DNA of 64,000 nucleotides from Persicobacter psychrovividus. GTDB lineage: Bacteria; Bacteroidota; Bacteroidia; Cytophagales; Cyclobacteriaceae. The position numbers were made by a program, and so were the translations under genes. Shown here in pieces: positions 32,086 through 39,710 of this stretch; the stretch's first letter is position 1; each line of letters opens with the position of its first letter. The notes beneath the pieces were generated by a model, which had not been told where the DNA came from, ran no database searches, and saw only the letters and a list, made by a program, of their open reading frames with translations. The stretch lies in NCBI RefSeq assembly GCF_036492425.1, contig NZ_AP025292.1, forward strand, positions 2,790,001-2,854,000, written 5' to 3'.

Positions 32086-32611
32086 ATTTCTTTTTATAGG
32101 TGAGCATCAATACGCCTGAAGGGTAATTTTCTGAAGAGACCAAATCAAACCCGGTTTCCTTTACTCCCGACGGAAACAAGGGAATCCCCCCTCCAATAAT
32201 GGTTGGAATCAGGCAAATCATCATCTCATCGATCAGTTCATGGTTTAGGCAATGTCCAACTAACTGACCTCCCCCGAGTAACCACACATTTTTTTCTCGC
32301 TGAATTGAAGTCAGCACCTCTGCGTTCAACTCATTCAACACCATAGTATTTGGCGTCTTCGCCTTATAATCAGCCTGAGTGGTTACAATATAGGTTTGAT
32401 GCTCAGGGTAAGGCCAGTCCACACCAAAACCCAATATTTCCTCGTACGATTGTCGGCCCATCAGAATCACATCAACGCCGTTCAAAAAATCAGCATAGCC
32501 ATAATCCAGCTGATCGGGATTTGGTACCGCATAAAGCCAGTCCAGGCTACCATCTTGCCTGGCAATATACCCATCCAATGAGCTGGCAATGTATAATTGT
32601 AGTTTGTTCAT
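32084..32611 (-). CDS. RibD C-terminal/dihydrofolate reductase-like protein
   Basis: 175 residues with the DHFR-like fold: LYIASSLDGYIARQDGSLDWL at the N-terminus, VILMGRQSYEEIL near 50, VWLLGGGQLV near 110 and a GGGIPLFP loop near 145. Such standalone proteins reduce unknown pterin- or flavin-related substrates and are common in environmental bacteria. It begins 3 bases after the upstream FKBP gene stop, which suggests one transcript, although no functional link is obvious. Confidence 0.85.
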   Translation of the reverse strand: MNKLQLYIASSLDGYIARQDGSLDWLYAVPNPDQLDYGYADFLNGVDVILMGRQSYEEILGFGVDWPYPEHQTYIVTTQADYKAKTPNTMVLNELNAEVLTSIQREKNVWLLGGGQLVGHCLNHELIDEMMICLIPTIIGGGIPLFPSGVKETGFDLVSSENYPSGVLMLTYKKK

Positions 32612-32614
32612 CTT

Positions 32615-33073
32615 TTAAAAGCCTGTGTCTCCCATTAATGCTAACAATTCTATTTCAAAAGTCAGGTGCTTACCCGCCAGTGCATGATTTTGATCCAAGG
32701 TAACACTGTCGGCAGTCAAGGCCACTACCATTACCTGAAAAGGCTGCCCTTCGGCAGTTTGACCCTGGAGGTTTTTCCCGACCTCCAAAACCATCTCAGC
32801 AGGGAGGTTTAAGTTCGCCCTTGGAACCGTTACTACTTTTTGTTCCTCCCGCTCGCCATAGGCCTTTTCAGGGGAGAGGGTTACAGATTTCTTTTCACCA
32901 ACGGCCATACCAAATACCGCTTCCTCAAATCCACGAATCATTTGCCCAAATCCTAAAGCAAACTCCAGCGGTTCTTTGCCTAAAGAGGTATCGAACACCG
33001 TACCATCCTCAAGTTTCCCTGTATAGTGAACTCTGACCAAGTTCCCCTTCTCTGCTACTTCATTCATCATCAA
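32615..33073 (-). CDS. FKBP-type peptidyl-prolyl isomerase, SlyD-like (copy 1)
   Basis: 152 residues. FKBP core with VRVHYTGKLEDGTVFDTS, FALGFGQMIRGFEEAVFGMAVGEKK and an AYGERE loop; the IF-like insert (about 85-125) gives SlyD topology. There is no His-rich metal tail. A neighbour with the same architecture lies immediately upstream (33140-33568), so this is a tandem paralogue pair. The start is taken at the first Met of MMMNEVAEKG; MNEVAEKG two codons later is equally possible. Confidence 0.92.
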   Translation of the reverse strand: MMMNEVAEKGNLVRVHYTGKLEDGTVFDTSLGKEPLEFALGFGQMIRGFEEAVFGMAVGEKKSVTLSPEKAYGEREEQKVVTVPRANLNLPAEMVLEVGKNLQGQTAEGQPFQVMVVALTADSVTLDQNHALAGKHLTFEIELLALMGDTGF

Positions 33074-33082
33074 AAAATAAAA

Positions 33083-33117
33083 TAAAAAAAGCCGAGAAGC
33101 ATCATGCTCCTCGGCTT
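33083..33117 (-). terminator. Terminator between the two FKBP genes
   Basis: On the minus strand AAGCCGAG and CTCGGCTT pair, with further ATGC-type pairing near the loop, followed by seven T. It follows the upstream FKBP gene, so the two copies may be expressed separately. Confidence 0.85.
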
Positions 33118-33139
33118 AAATATCGGAAAAAATCGCTAA

Positions 33140-33568
33140 TTAAGCGATCTCTACTAATTCAATATCAAATACTAAATCTTCGCCAGCCAACTCATGGTTA
33201 CCATCGATAGTAACTGTCTCTTCAGTCAATTCCAAAACCTTTACAGGGAAAGGCTGCCCGTCAGGACCCTGAGCGTATAGCGTTTGACCAACGGCTACTT
33301 CCATGTCCTCAGGAAGAGAAGTACGTGGCATTTGCTGGATCATTTCAGGTCTTGACTCGCCGTATGCTTCTGCACTTGGAATAGTAATTGTTTTTTTATC
33401 ACCAATAGCCATTCCATGAACTGCTGCATCAAAACCAGGGATCATTTGACCTGCACCAAGTTCAAAAGCCAATGGCTCACGTCCTGCTGAAGAATCAAAT
33501 TGTGTTCCGTCAGTAAGACGACCTGTATAATGTACTTTTACTTGGTTTCCCTTCTCTGCTACACTCAT
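33140..33568 (-). CDS. FKBP-type peptidyl-prolyl isomerase, SlyD-like (copy 2)
   Basis: 142 residues with the same layout as the neighbour: VKVHYTGRLTDGTQFDSS, FELGAGQMIPGFDAAVHGMAIGDKK and AYGESRPEM, plus the insert domain with an NHELAGEDL-type ending. It lacks a signal peptide, so it is cytoplasmic. Prolyl isomerase and chaperone activity is expected from the family; client proteins are unknown. Confidence 0.93.
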   Translation of the reverse strand: MSVAEKGNQVKVHYTGRLTDGTQFDSSAGREPLAFELGAGQMIPGFDAAVHGMAIGDKKTITIPSAEAYGESRPEMIQQMPRTSLPEDMEVAVGQTLYAQGPDGQPFPVKVLELTEETVTIDGNHELAGEDLVFDIELVEIA

Positions 33569-33658
33569 AGTTGTATATATAATAATTTAAAATTTCATAA
33601 TTATCCTACACCTTGAACAATAAACGTTCCAAGGTATAATATCGGCCATATTGGCAGG

Positions 33659-33967
33659 TTAATCCACCTGCTCCATAATAGAGCGGTATGCCAAGGCCTT
33701 TTCTCCGAATTTTGCTTTCGATTTTTGCTGAAGTGCTGGTGAAGATTTGGTGATATACTGATTCAAAATCGCTTTTGATTTTGCAAAATACTGACAAACA
33801 TAAGTCACCCCTTCATTTTGTTTCAAATGGGACATCAGTCGAAAAATCTTATGATCCTCGAAATACCCCGTCGCCATTACTTCGGGCATATGTTCTTCTT
33901 TCATCCATTTTAGCCAGGCTTCTTCAATGCCCTCTTCCACCGATATGGTAACGTTATATACTATCAT
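33659..33967 (-). CDS. DUF4286 family protein
   Basis: 102 residues. MIVYNVTISVEEGIEEAWLKWMKEEHMPEVMATGYF and the FAKSKAILNQYI region match DUF4286, a small Bacteroidota family of dimeric alpha/beta-barrel (EthD/ABM-like) appearance with no known function. It lies upstream of, and on the same strand as, the FKBP pair, with a 90-base gap holding a weak hairpin (about 33610-33636). Confidence 0.85.
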   Translation of the reverse strand: MIVYNVTISVEEGIEEAWLKWMKEEHMPEVMATGYFEDHKIFRLMSHLKQNEGVTYVCQYFAKSKAILNQYITKSSPALQQKSKAKFGEKALAYRSIMEQVD

Positions 33968-34091
33968 ACACTCAGTTTTCTTATTACAATCTTAGGAAAC
34001 GACAAGGCGTCTCCCCTGCATCAGCCTCTATAGGACCCGCTATTATTAAATACCAAAACACAACGACATTGGTTTATTGAACTCCACAATG

Positions 34092-34115
34092 CCTGCAAAA
34101 AACTCCATTTGCAGG
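34092..34115. repeat. Perfect inverted repeat upstream of the 34211 gene
   Basis: CCTGCAAA and TTTGCAGG (8 bp) are separated by 8 bases, in the 243-base gap between the divergent DUF4286 gene and the plus-strand gene at 34211. It could be an operator or an RNA hairpin; there is no T run for a terminator. Confidence 0.5.
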
Positions 34116-34210
34116 AGATTATTCCGTGAAATCACCTCTTGAAATAGCGTAATTACCATCACTCTTTTGTATTTTTCAGTACAAAACTGCCTAAAATTTT
34201 CATAAAATCC

Positions 34211-34792
34211 ATGTCAAGTCATCATATCATCAGAGATAATCAAGAACCCGCTCTACTAATTCTGCAATTAGCCCCCACCGACGAGGCATTTTTAGACCAA
34301 ATATTGGAGTGGTCGCCAACAGTCATCACCACAACAGACTATTATGAGCGAGTAATCATGCATGGCATTAAAGTGGATTTAGTGGTGGGCCCGCCATCGC
34401 CAAATACAGAAAATCAGCCAAACCAAAAACATGATTATTTCAATTCACCCCTATCAGACTACTGGATCAATGACCTCATCAATGAATTGATTCGCAAATC
34501 CTATATTGGCTTATATATCTTCGCACCATCGAATTTATGTACGCAAATAGATACAAAAAAAGCACTACCCTTCCAAATTAGCCTGATTGACGAGCAATTT
34601 GTATGGAAATTGAGTCATAAACCCATCGACAAATGGTTTAAAGCAGGGCAAAAACTTCAATCAGCTACTGCCGATATTTATCAAAAAGAAAAAATAATCA
34701 TCAGCAAAAATGGACTATTTGAAGTACCCAATAGTGGAATGGTAAGTATTAAAGCATCTCATGCCTTTTGGTGGGCAGAGTATTTACAGTGA
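34211..34792 (+). CDS. Thiamine pyrophosphokinase-like protein, catalytic motifs apparently lost
   Basis: 193 residues. The opening MSSHHIIRDNQEPALLI, ILEWSPTVI and HGIKVDLVVG resemble, from memory, Bacteroidota proteins annotated as thiamine pyrophosphokinase. In those the two motifs DGA and GDFD follow; here the matching places read TDY and GPPS. If the alignment is right, the acidic residues that bind Mg-ATP are missing and the protein is unlikely to be an active kinase. It ends 1 base before the convergent YraN gene. Function unknown. Confidence 0.6.
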   Translation: MSSHHIIRDNQEPALLILQLAPTDEAFLDQILEWSPTVITTTDYYERVIMHGIKVDLVVGPPSPNTENQPNQKHDYFNSPLSDYWINDLINELIRKSYIGLYIFAPSNLCTQIDTKKALPFQISLIDEQFVWKLSHKPIDKWFKAGQKLQSATADIYQKEKIIISKNGLFEVPNSGMVSIKASHAFWWAEYLQ

Positions 34793-34793
34793 T

Positions 34794-35159
34794 TTAAATA
34801 AAGAAATCTTTAAAAACCGTTACCGCTTGCTCAGGCTGAAAAATCACCGATACTACATCAAAACGTATTTGCCCCTTCCAAGCCTTTTTCCGGAGGAAAG
34901 CCTCTGCCACGTACTGAATCGCCCGGAACTTTTGGACACTCACCGCTTGTTCGGGGTAACCATACTTGCTGCTATTTCTCGACTTCACCTCTACAAACAC
35001 AAGAACCCGCTGATCCCACATAATCAAATCGACCTCGTTTCTTCCGTACCTATAGTTCCTTTCTATAAGCCGATATCCTAAATTTTGTAAATGTGATAGG
35101 GCAATATCCTCTCCTATCCGCCCAAAATGTGTATTTTTGTTTTTTGTAGTGTCCTGCAT
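34794..35159 (-). CDS. YraN family protein (UPF0102), endonuclease-like fold
   Basis: 121 residues. The FGRIGEDIALSHLQNLGYRLIERN opening and the acidic series NEVDLIMWD and VFVEVKSR (Asp then Glu-x-Lys) fit the restriction-endonuclease-like fold of UPF0102 (PF02021). The family is widespread but its substrate is not known. It is divergent from lipB with only 28 bases between start codons, so each promoter lies within or next to the other gene. Confidence 0.88.
   Translation of the reverse strand: MQDTTKNKNTHFGRIGEDIALSHLQNLGYRLIERNYRYGRNEVDLIMWDQRVLVFVEVKSRNSSKYGYPEQAVSVQKFRAIQYVAEAFLRKKAWKGQIRFDVVSVIFQPEQAVTVFKDFFI
35132..35139 (+). promoter_or_regulatory. Putative -7 box for lipB inside the 5' end of the YraN gene
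   Basis: TATTTTTG fits TAnnTTTG and is about 50 bases before the lipB ATG, overlapping the first codons of the divergent gene. Confidence 0.45.
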
Positions 35160-35187
35160 ATTACAGCTATATCAAAAGAGACAAACC

Positions 35188-35904
35188 ATGAATCCGAAAA
35201 TAAATAAACAAGTACAATTCAAGCATTTGGGACTGATCGATTATCAGGAAGCCTGGGATTACCAGGAAGAGGTTTTTAAAAACACTGTTGACCTGAAAAT
35301 TGCCAATCGGAAGCTTGAGGAGTCTGCTCAAAAAATCACCGAAAACTTCCTGCTGTTCTGTGAGCACCCACATGTTTATACTTTAGGTAAAAGCGGAAAG
35401 CCAGAACATTTGTTGCTGAATGACGAACAGCTGAAAGAAAAATCAGCAACTTACTACAAAATCAACCGTGGTGGGGATATCACTTACCATGGCCCTGGGC
35501 AGATTGTGGCGTATCCTATTCTGGACCTGGAGAACTTCTTTACCGATATCCATAAATATATGCGATATATGGAAGAGGCCGTAATTATGACTTGTGCTGA
35601 TTACGGGATAAAAGCTGGTCGAGTAGATGGCCTGACAGGTGTTTGGATTGGTTTTGAGGAGATGGAAAACCCGCGTAAGATTTGTGCCATGGGCGTAAAA
35701 TCCAGTCGGTGGGTAACCATGCACGGTTTGGCATTCAATGTGAATACACAAATGGAATACTTCAAAAATATTGTCCCTTGTGGTATTTCAGACAAAGCCG
35801 TTACCTCTTTGGCGCAAGAATTGAATATGGAAATGGACATGAAAGCGGTCGAAGAAAAGCTAAAGCGCCATCTTGCTACCGTATTTGAAATGGAATTAAT
35901 TTAA
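35188..35904 (+). CDS. lipB: Octanoyltransferase LipB
   Basis: Transfers octanoyl groups from acyl-ACP to lipoyl domains, the first step of lipoate synthesis; 238 residues. The family signature GGDITYHGPGQIVAYPILDL is near residue 96, the conserved Lys is in ICAMGVKSSRWVTMHGLAFN and the catalytic Cys is in NIVPCGISD (about 190-200). The ATG at 35188 is chosen; the frame is open 17 codons further up, but that would overlap the YraN start. lipA is not in the window. Confidence 0.95.
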   Translation: MNPKINKQVQFKHLGLIDYQEAWDYQEEVFKNTVDLKIANRKLEESAQKITENFLLFCEHPHVYTLGKSGKPEHLLLNDEQLKEKSATYYKINRGGDITYHGPGQIVAYPILDLENFFTDIHKYMRYMEEAVIMTCADYGIKAGRVDGLTGVWIGFEEMENPRKICAMGVKSSRWVTMHGLAFNVNTQMEYFKNIVPCGISDKAVTSLAQELNMEMDMKAVEEKLKRHLATVFEMELI

Positions 35905-35910
35905 TTAAGC

Positions 35911-36315
35911 ATGAAAAAGGATATTCAGGTACCTGCTGTGGAAGGAGTCAGCATGGCCGTCGTAAAAAATATTATTGAAGGCGAGGCTGCCTATCATGTA
36001 TTTTTAATCAATCATAACCAGTACGACCTCGATACGGTAATCATCAATTCGCAGGGTTTTGGTAAAGGAAATGATGGAAAGGAACAAAAAACCTCACAGC
36101 TGCGTCACATTATTCAATCATTGAAAGCGGAATCTGCAGCCAAAGTGGAGCTTATCAGCCCAGAGGTTTTTCACCTGAACAACCAATACTGGATCAGCTT
36201 TTTCCATGACGGTAAAATGCTCGACAAAAAGTTCATTTTCGAGGCTAACAGCATTAAGGAGCGTAATTTCAGAACCATTAAGCACCTAAATGCAGAAGGT
36301 ATTGAAGTCAAGTAA
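35911..36315 (+). CDS. Conserved protein of unknown function, downstream of lipB
   Basis: 134 residues, soluble, no signal peptide or membrane segment. I do not recognise a named domain. It looks like an alpha/beta protein with a hydrophobic strand (AAYHVFLINHNQYDLDTVIINSQG, about 28-51), an amphipathic helix (LRHIIQSLKAES) and a final strand pair around NQYWISFFHDGKMLDKKFIF. It begins 6 bases after lipB and shares its terminator, so it is very likely co-transcribed with lipB. Confidence 0.75.
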   Translation: MKKDIQVPAVEGVSMAVVKNIIEGEAAYHVFLINHNQYDLDTVIINSQGFGKGNDGKEQKTSQLRHIIQSLKAESAAKVELISPEVFHLNNQYWISFFHDGKMLDKKFIFEANSIKERNFRTIKHLNAEGIEVK

Positions 36316-36330
36316 CTTAATTTAAAGTCT

Positions 36331-36371
36331 ACAAAAAAAGGGATCAGCCGTTGTGGTTGATCCCTTTTTTT
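36331..36371. terminator. Bidirectional terminator between convergent genes
   Basis: AAAAAAAGGGATCA and TGATCCCTTTTTT form a long stem around an 11-base loop, flanked by A and T tracts on both strands. It ends the lipB transcript on the plus strand and the MORN-like gene on the minus strand. Confidence 0.88.
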
Positions 36372-36380
36372 ATACAGATG

Positions 36381-37217
36381 CTATTTTCGTTTTTTACTGT
36401 CGTAAATCGTCCTGCCTCGCTTATCCCATTCTTTTTCCATATAAGGGACAAACTTCTCATCAAAAGGATTTTTACGGTAAACAATAACCCGCTTTCGGCG
36501 ATTTCCCACACCGTAATAGGAAGTCCACTTTCCTACTTTTCGCCCCTCAGAATATTTACCTCGAACAGCCAAAGCGCCACTTTCATAAAAACGGTAATAT
36601 TCACCTTCCACTTTGCCATAACTGATCGGGATTACTTCTTTAACTTTCGTGCGGGCGCTGTCATAATAGGAGAGCCTTGACTCTTTCAACCATCCGTGAA
36701 AGTATTTCTTTTTGTCCTGAAGAATATCTTTGCCATCGGTTCTGGTCCAACGGCCATTCTTCACGCCATAATAAAAAATGCCTTCTTCAAGCACCTGATC
36801 CCCCTTCATGAGTTTGTAAGGGCCATGCAATAATCGGCCATATTCCCAATTGATATTTCGTGAATCTTTGATCTTCCCACTTCGAAAATCAATCCAAAAT
36901 AAATCAGGAATATACTTGCTCACCTTATCAGGCATCGGCTCTTTAATATAATGGAATTGTTCTATTCTCGCATCATTACCAAAACCTCTTCGGGTAAAGC
37001 CTTTTTTGGTTTTTATACCATAGAAAACGTTCTTTTTCTTTTTCTTCTTAATCTTGGTACCAACGTTCGGATCCTTCACCTCCTCATCACTCGACAAACT
37101 AAGCGTTACTGGCTGGTATTGACTAAGGTTGAAATCCTCATCCTGTGCATGCGTAACAGTACTATGAAGCACCAATACGGATAGCATAAATATAATTTTG
37201 AACAGGTGGTTAGTCAT
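36381..37217 (-). CDS. Secreted MORN/YwqK-like repeat protein
   Basis: 278 residues. An N-terminal signal peptide (about 1-24, ending VTHA-QDE) is followed by a lysine run (KKKKKK near residue 59) and repeats of the form EGIFYYGVKNGRWTR, GEYYRFYESGALAVRGKYSEGRKVGKW, typical of MORN/YwqK-type beta-hairpin repeats. Periplasmic or surface location is inferred. No catalytic motif is seen. It is downstream of htpG on the same strand but separated from it by 140 bases including a hairpin. Confidence 0.75.
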   Translation of the reverse strand: MTNHLFKIIFMLSVLVLHSTVTHAQDEDFNLSQYQPVTLSLSSDEEVKDPNVGTKIKKKKKKNVFYGIKTKKGFTRRGFGNDARIEQFHYIKEPMPDKVSKYIPDLFWIDFRSGKIKDSRNINWEYGRLLHGPYKLMKGDQVLEEGIFYYGVKNGRWTRTDGKDILQDKKKYFHGWLKESRLSYYDSARTKVKEVIPISYGKVEGEYYRFYESGALAVRGKYSEGRKVGKWTSYYGVGNRRKRVIVYRKNPFDEKFVPYMEKEWDKRGRTIYDSKKRK

Positions 37218-37305
37218 AAAAATGATGTGCGAAGTTTGGTATTGAGTAGCAACTTAAAAAATAAATCATTGCCAAAAACTAAAATTATCAATTTTTAAGG
37301 CAAAA

Positions 37306-37332
37306 GAAAAGCCGACGAAAGGTCGGCTTTTC
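37306..37332 (-). terminator. Terminator after htpG
   Basis: A perfect 11-bp stem, GAAAAGCCGAC with GTCGGCTTTTC, around a 5-base loop, with T-rich sequence downstream on the minus strand. Confidence 0.85.
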
Positions 37333-37357
37333 GCATTCTTGTATTTTGAACTAAAAA

Positions 37358-39259
37358 TTAGTCTTCCAAAACAATATTCACTGATCTCTTGATGAAGTTT
37401 GTCAGGTCTTCACCTTTCAGCATGTTCTGAGAAAGCTTCGCCAAGTCAATCGCTTGCTTTGCCAAATTAGCCTTTTCAGCCTCATCGGTAGATTTCAAAA
37501 TCTTTTGGATAATTCCGTGGTTAGCATTTACCGACAAGTTGAACATGTCTGGCATACCACCCATCATCATCATTCCGCCACCACCATTAGCTTGCATATC
37601 TTTCATACGACGCATAAATTCTGGGCGAGTAATAATTACAGGCAGGTCATCGGTGCCTAAAGAATCTACCGATACCGTATAGCTTTTATCATCTACCACC
37701 TGTTCGTAAAGTTCTTTTACTGACTTCGACTCATCTTCAGAAAGTACACTTTCTTTCTTTTCGTCTTTGTCAATCAATTTATCTACAACATCAGCATCTA
37801 CACGCTTAAATGTGGTCTTCTCCAGCTTTTGCTCAACACCATTGATAAAGTGGTTATCGATCATGGTATCCATTTTCACCACGTCGTAACCTTTTTGTTT
37901 GGCGGCATCGATAAAAGCAAATTGCTCATCAAGATCTGTGGCATAAAGCACCACCAAATTACCGTCTTTATCCGTTTGTGTAGCAGCAAACTGCTCTTTG
38001 TATTCCTCAGTTGTGCGGAATTTACCGTCAGTAGATTCCATCAAAGCAAATTTCTTTGCCTTATCATAGAACTTCTCGTCAGAGATCATTCCGTATTTCA
38101 CAAACAAACCGATGCTTTCCCACTTTTGCTCGTAGTTCTCACGATCGTTGCGGAATTGCTCATTCAATTTGTCAGCAACCTTTTTAGTGATGTAGTTACT
38201 GATTTTTTTCACGTTACCGTCAGACTGTAAGAAAGAGCGAGAAACGTTCAAAGGAATATCTGGAGAATCGATGATTCCGTGCAATAACTGCAAAAATTCA
38301 GGTACGATATCTTTTACCTCATCAGTAATAAATACCTGGCGCGAGTAAAGGTGGATTTTGTTTTTGTTGATATCAAAATCGTTCTTCACTTTAGGGAAAT
38401 ACAACACCCCTGTTAAATTGAATGGATAATCTACATTCAAGTGAATCCAGAACAATGGATCTTCACCCATTGGATACATTTTCTTGTAGAACTCCAGGTA
38501 ATCCTCGTCTTTCAAGTCTGATGGAGATTTTACCCAAATCGGTGCATCGGCATTAATAACATGCTCCTTCTCGATGGTTTTATCTTCTCCTTTTTCATCC
38601 TTTACAGGATTTCCCTCTTCGTCTTTTACCGTTTCGGTATCAGTACCGAAAGCAATCGGAATAGGTAAGAATTTACAGTATTTATCAAGAATCTGACGCA
38701 GGCGGAACTCTTCCAAAAACTCTACAGAGTCGTCGGCTACATGAAGTACAACCTCGGTACCACGCTCTGCCTTCTCTACTTCAGAAATTTCATAAGACGT
38801 CGAGCCATCACAAGTCCATTTTGTTGCAGCACCACCTGTATGCGATTTCGTGATGATGTCTACCTCTTTAGCCACCATAAAAGCAGAGTAGAAGCCTAAA
38901 CCGAACATTCCGATCAAGCTGCCTTCTTCGCCTGTTTCTTTGTATTTCTCTACAAATTCAGTCGCTCCAGAAAAAGCGATCTGATTAATATATTTTTTAA
39001 CTTCCTCAGAAGTCATCCCGATTCCTCGGTCTTGGATTGTAATCGTTTTTGCTTCCTTATCAACCGCTACGCGAACTGTCAAGTCACCTAATTCACCAGT
39101 AAACTCTCCGATCGTGCTCAATTTTTGGAGCTTTTGAGATGCATCAACTGCATTGGACACCAACTCTCTCAAAAAGATCTCATGATCTGAGTACAAGAAC
39201 TTCTTGATAATTGGGAAAATATTCTCGGTATGGATAGAAATTGAACCTTTCTCTTGCAT
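37358..39259 (-). CDS. htpG: Molecular chaperone HtpG (Hsp90)
   Basis: Bacterial Hsp90, 633 residues. The ATP-binding GHKL motifs FLRELVSNAVDASQKL (N-terminus), DRGIGMT and IGMFGLGFYSAFMVA are present, followed by the middle and C-terminal dimerisation domains. A short Gly/Met-rich stretch (GGGGMMMMGGMPDMF, about 559-573) lies in the C-terminal domain, a position where HtpG has exposed hydrophobic client-binding helices. The gene is alone. Confidence 0.96.
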   Translation of the reverse strand: MQEKGSISIHTENIFPIIKKFLYSDHEIFLRELVSNAVDASQKLQKLSTIGEFTGELGDLTVRVAVDKEAKTITIQDRGIGMTSEEVKKYINQIAFSGATEFVEKYKETGEEGSLIGMFGLGFYSAFMVAKEVDIITKSHTGGAATKWTCDGSTSYEISEVEKAERGTEVVLHVADDSVEFLEEFRLRQILDKYCKFLPIPIAFGTDTETVKDEEGNPVKDEKGEDKTIEKEHVINADAPIWVKSPSDLKDEDYLEFYKKMYPMGEDPLFWIHLNVDYPFNLTGVLYFPKVKNDFDINKNKIHLYSRQVFITDEVKDIVPEFLQLLHGIIDSPDIPLNVSRSFLQSDGNVKKISNYITKKVADKLNEQFRNDRENYEQKWESIGLFVKYGMISDEKFYDKAKKFALMESTDGKFRTTEEYKEQFAATQTDKDGNLVVLYATDLDEQFAFIDAAKQKGYDVVKMDTMIDNHFINGVEQKLEKTTFKRVDADVVDKLIDKDEKKESVLSEDESKSVKELYEQVVDDKSYTVSVDSLGTDDLPVIITRPEFMRRMKDMQANGGGGMMMMGGMPDMFNLSVNANHGIIQKILKSTDEAEKANLAKQAIDLAKLSQNMLKGEDLTNFIKRSVNIVLED

Positions 39260-39710
39260 GACCTTTCTAAATTTTAAAGTTAACGTCTGAATTTTTTACA
39301 GTTCTGTTATTTCAAATTCTATTCCATTTCGGCACACACGAAATTTTGACACGCTTTCCGTCATTTTGACCGAAACCATGACTATTCAGGCTGACCTCTT
39401 ACCAACCCATTGCAGTGCCATTATGACCGATCAGTACATTTTTGCGCATAATCTTACATAAGCTCTGTTGGAGTTCAACCTTTTTTTACCCCATCTCGTC
39501 ATTTTTTATATAATTTTCTTAACAAGATTATATTATTGAGCGTAAGCTTTAAAGAATTATTCCTATTTTATTGCTTAATAAATATAATTGAGATTGTCAA
39601 TTCAATGAATTATCTTACTTATTCATAAAATTGAGCTAAATTGATATTCACTATATTGTTTTTATAAACAAATTTTTCAAACATCCCCCTCACTTAGAAT
39701 AACTCTACTA
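39260..39710. other. Intergenic gap between htpG and the 39711 gene
   Basis: 451 bases, A/T-rich, between two divergent genes. No supportable gene or RNA is seen. A weak promoter-like pair (TTG near 39632 and TATATTGT near 39653) may serve the gene at 39711. No sigma32-type or CIRCE element for htpG was recognised. Confidence 0.6.
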
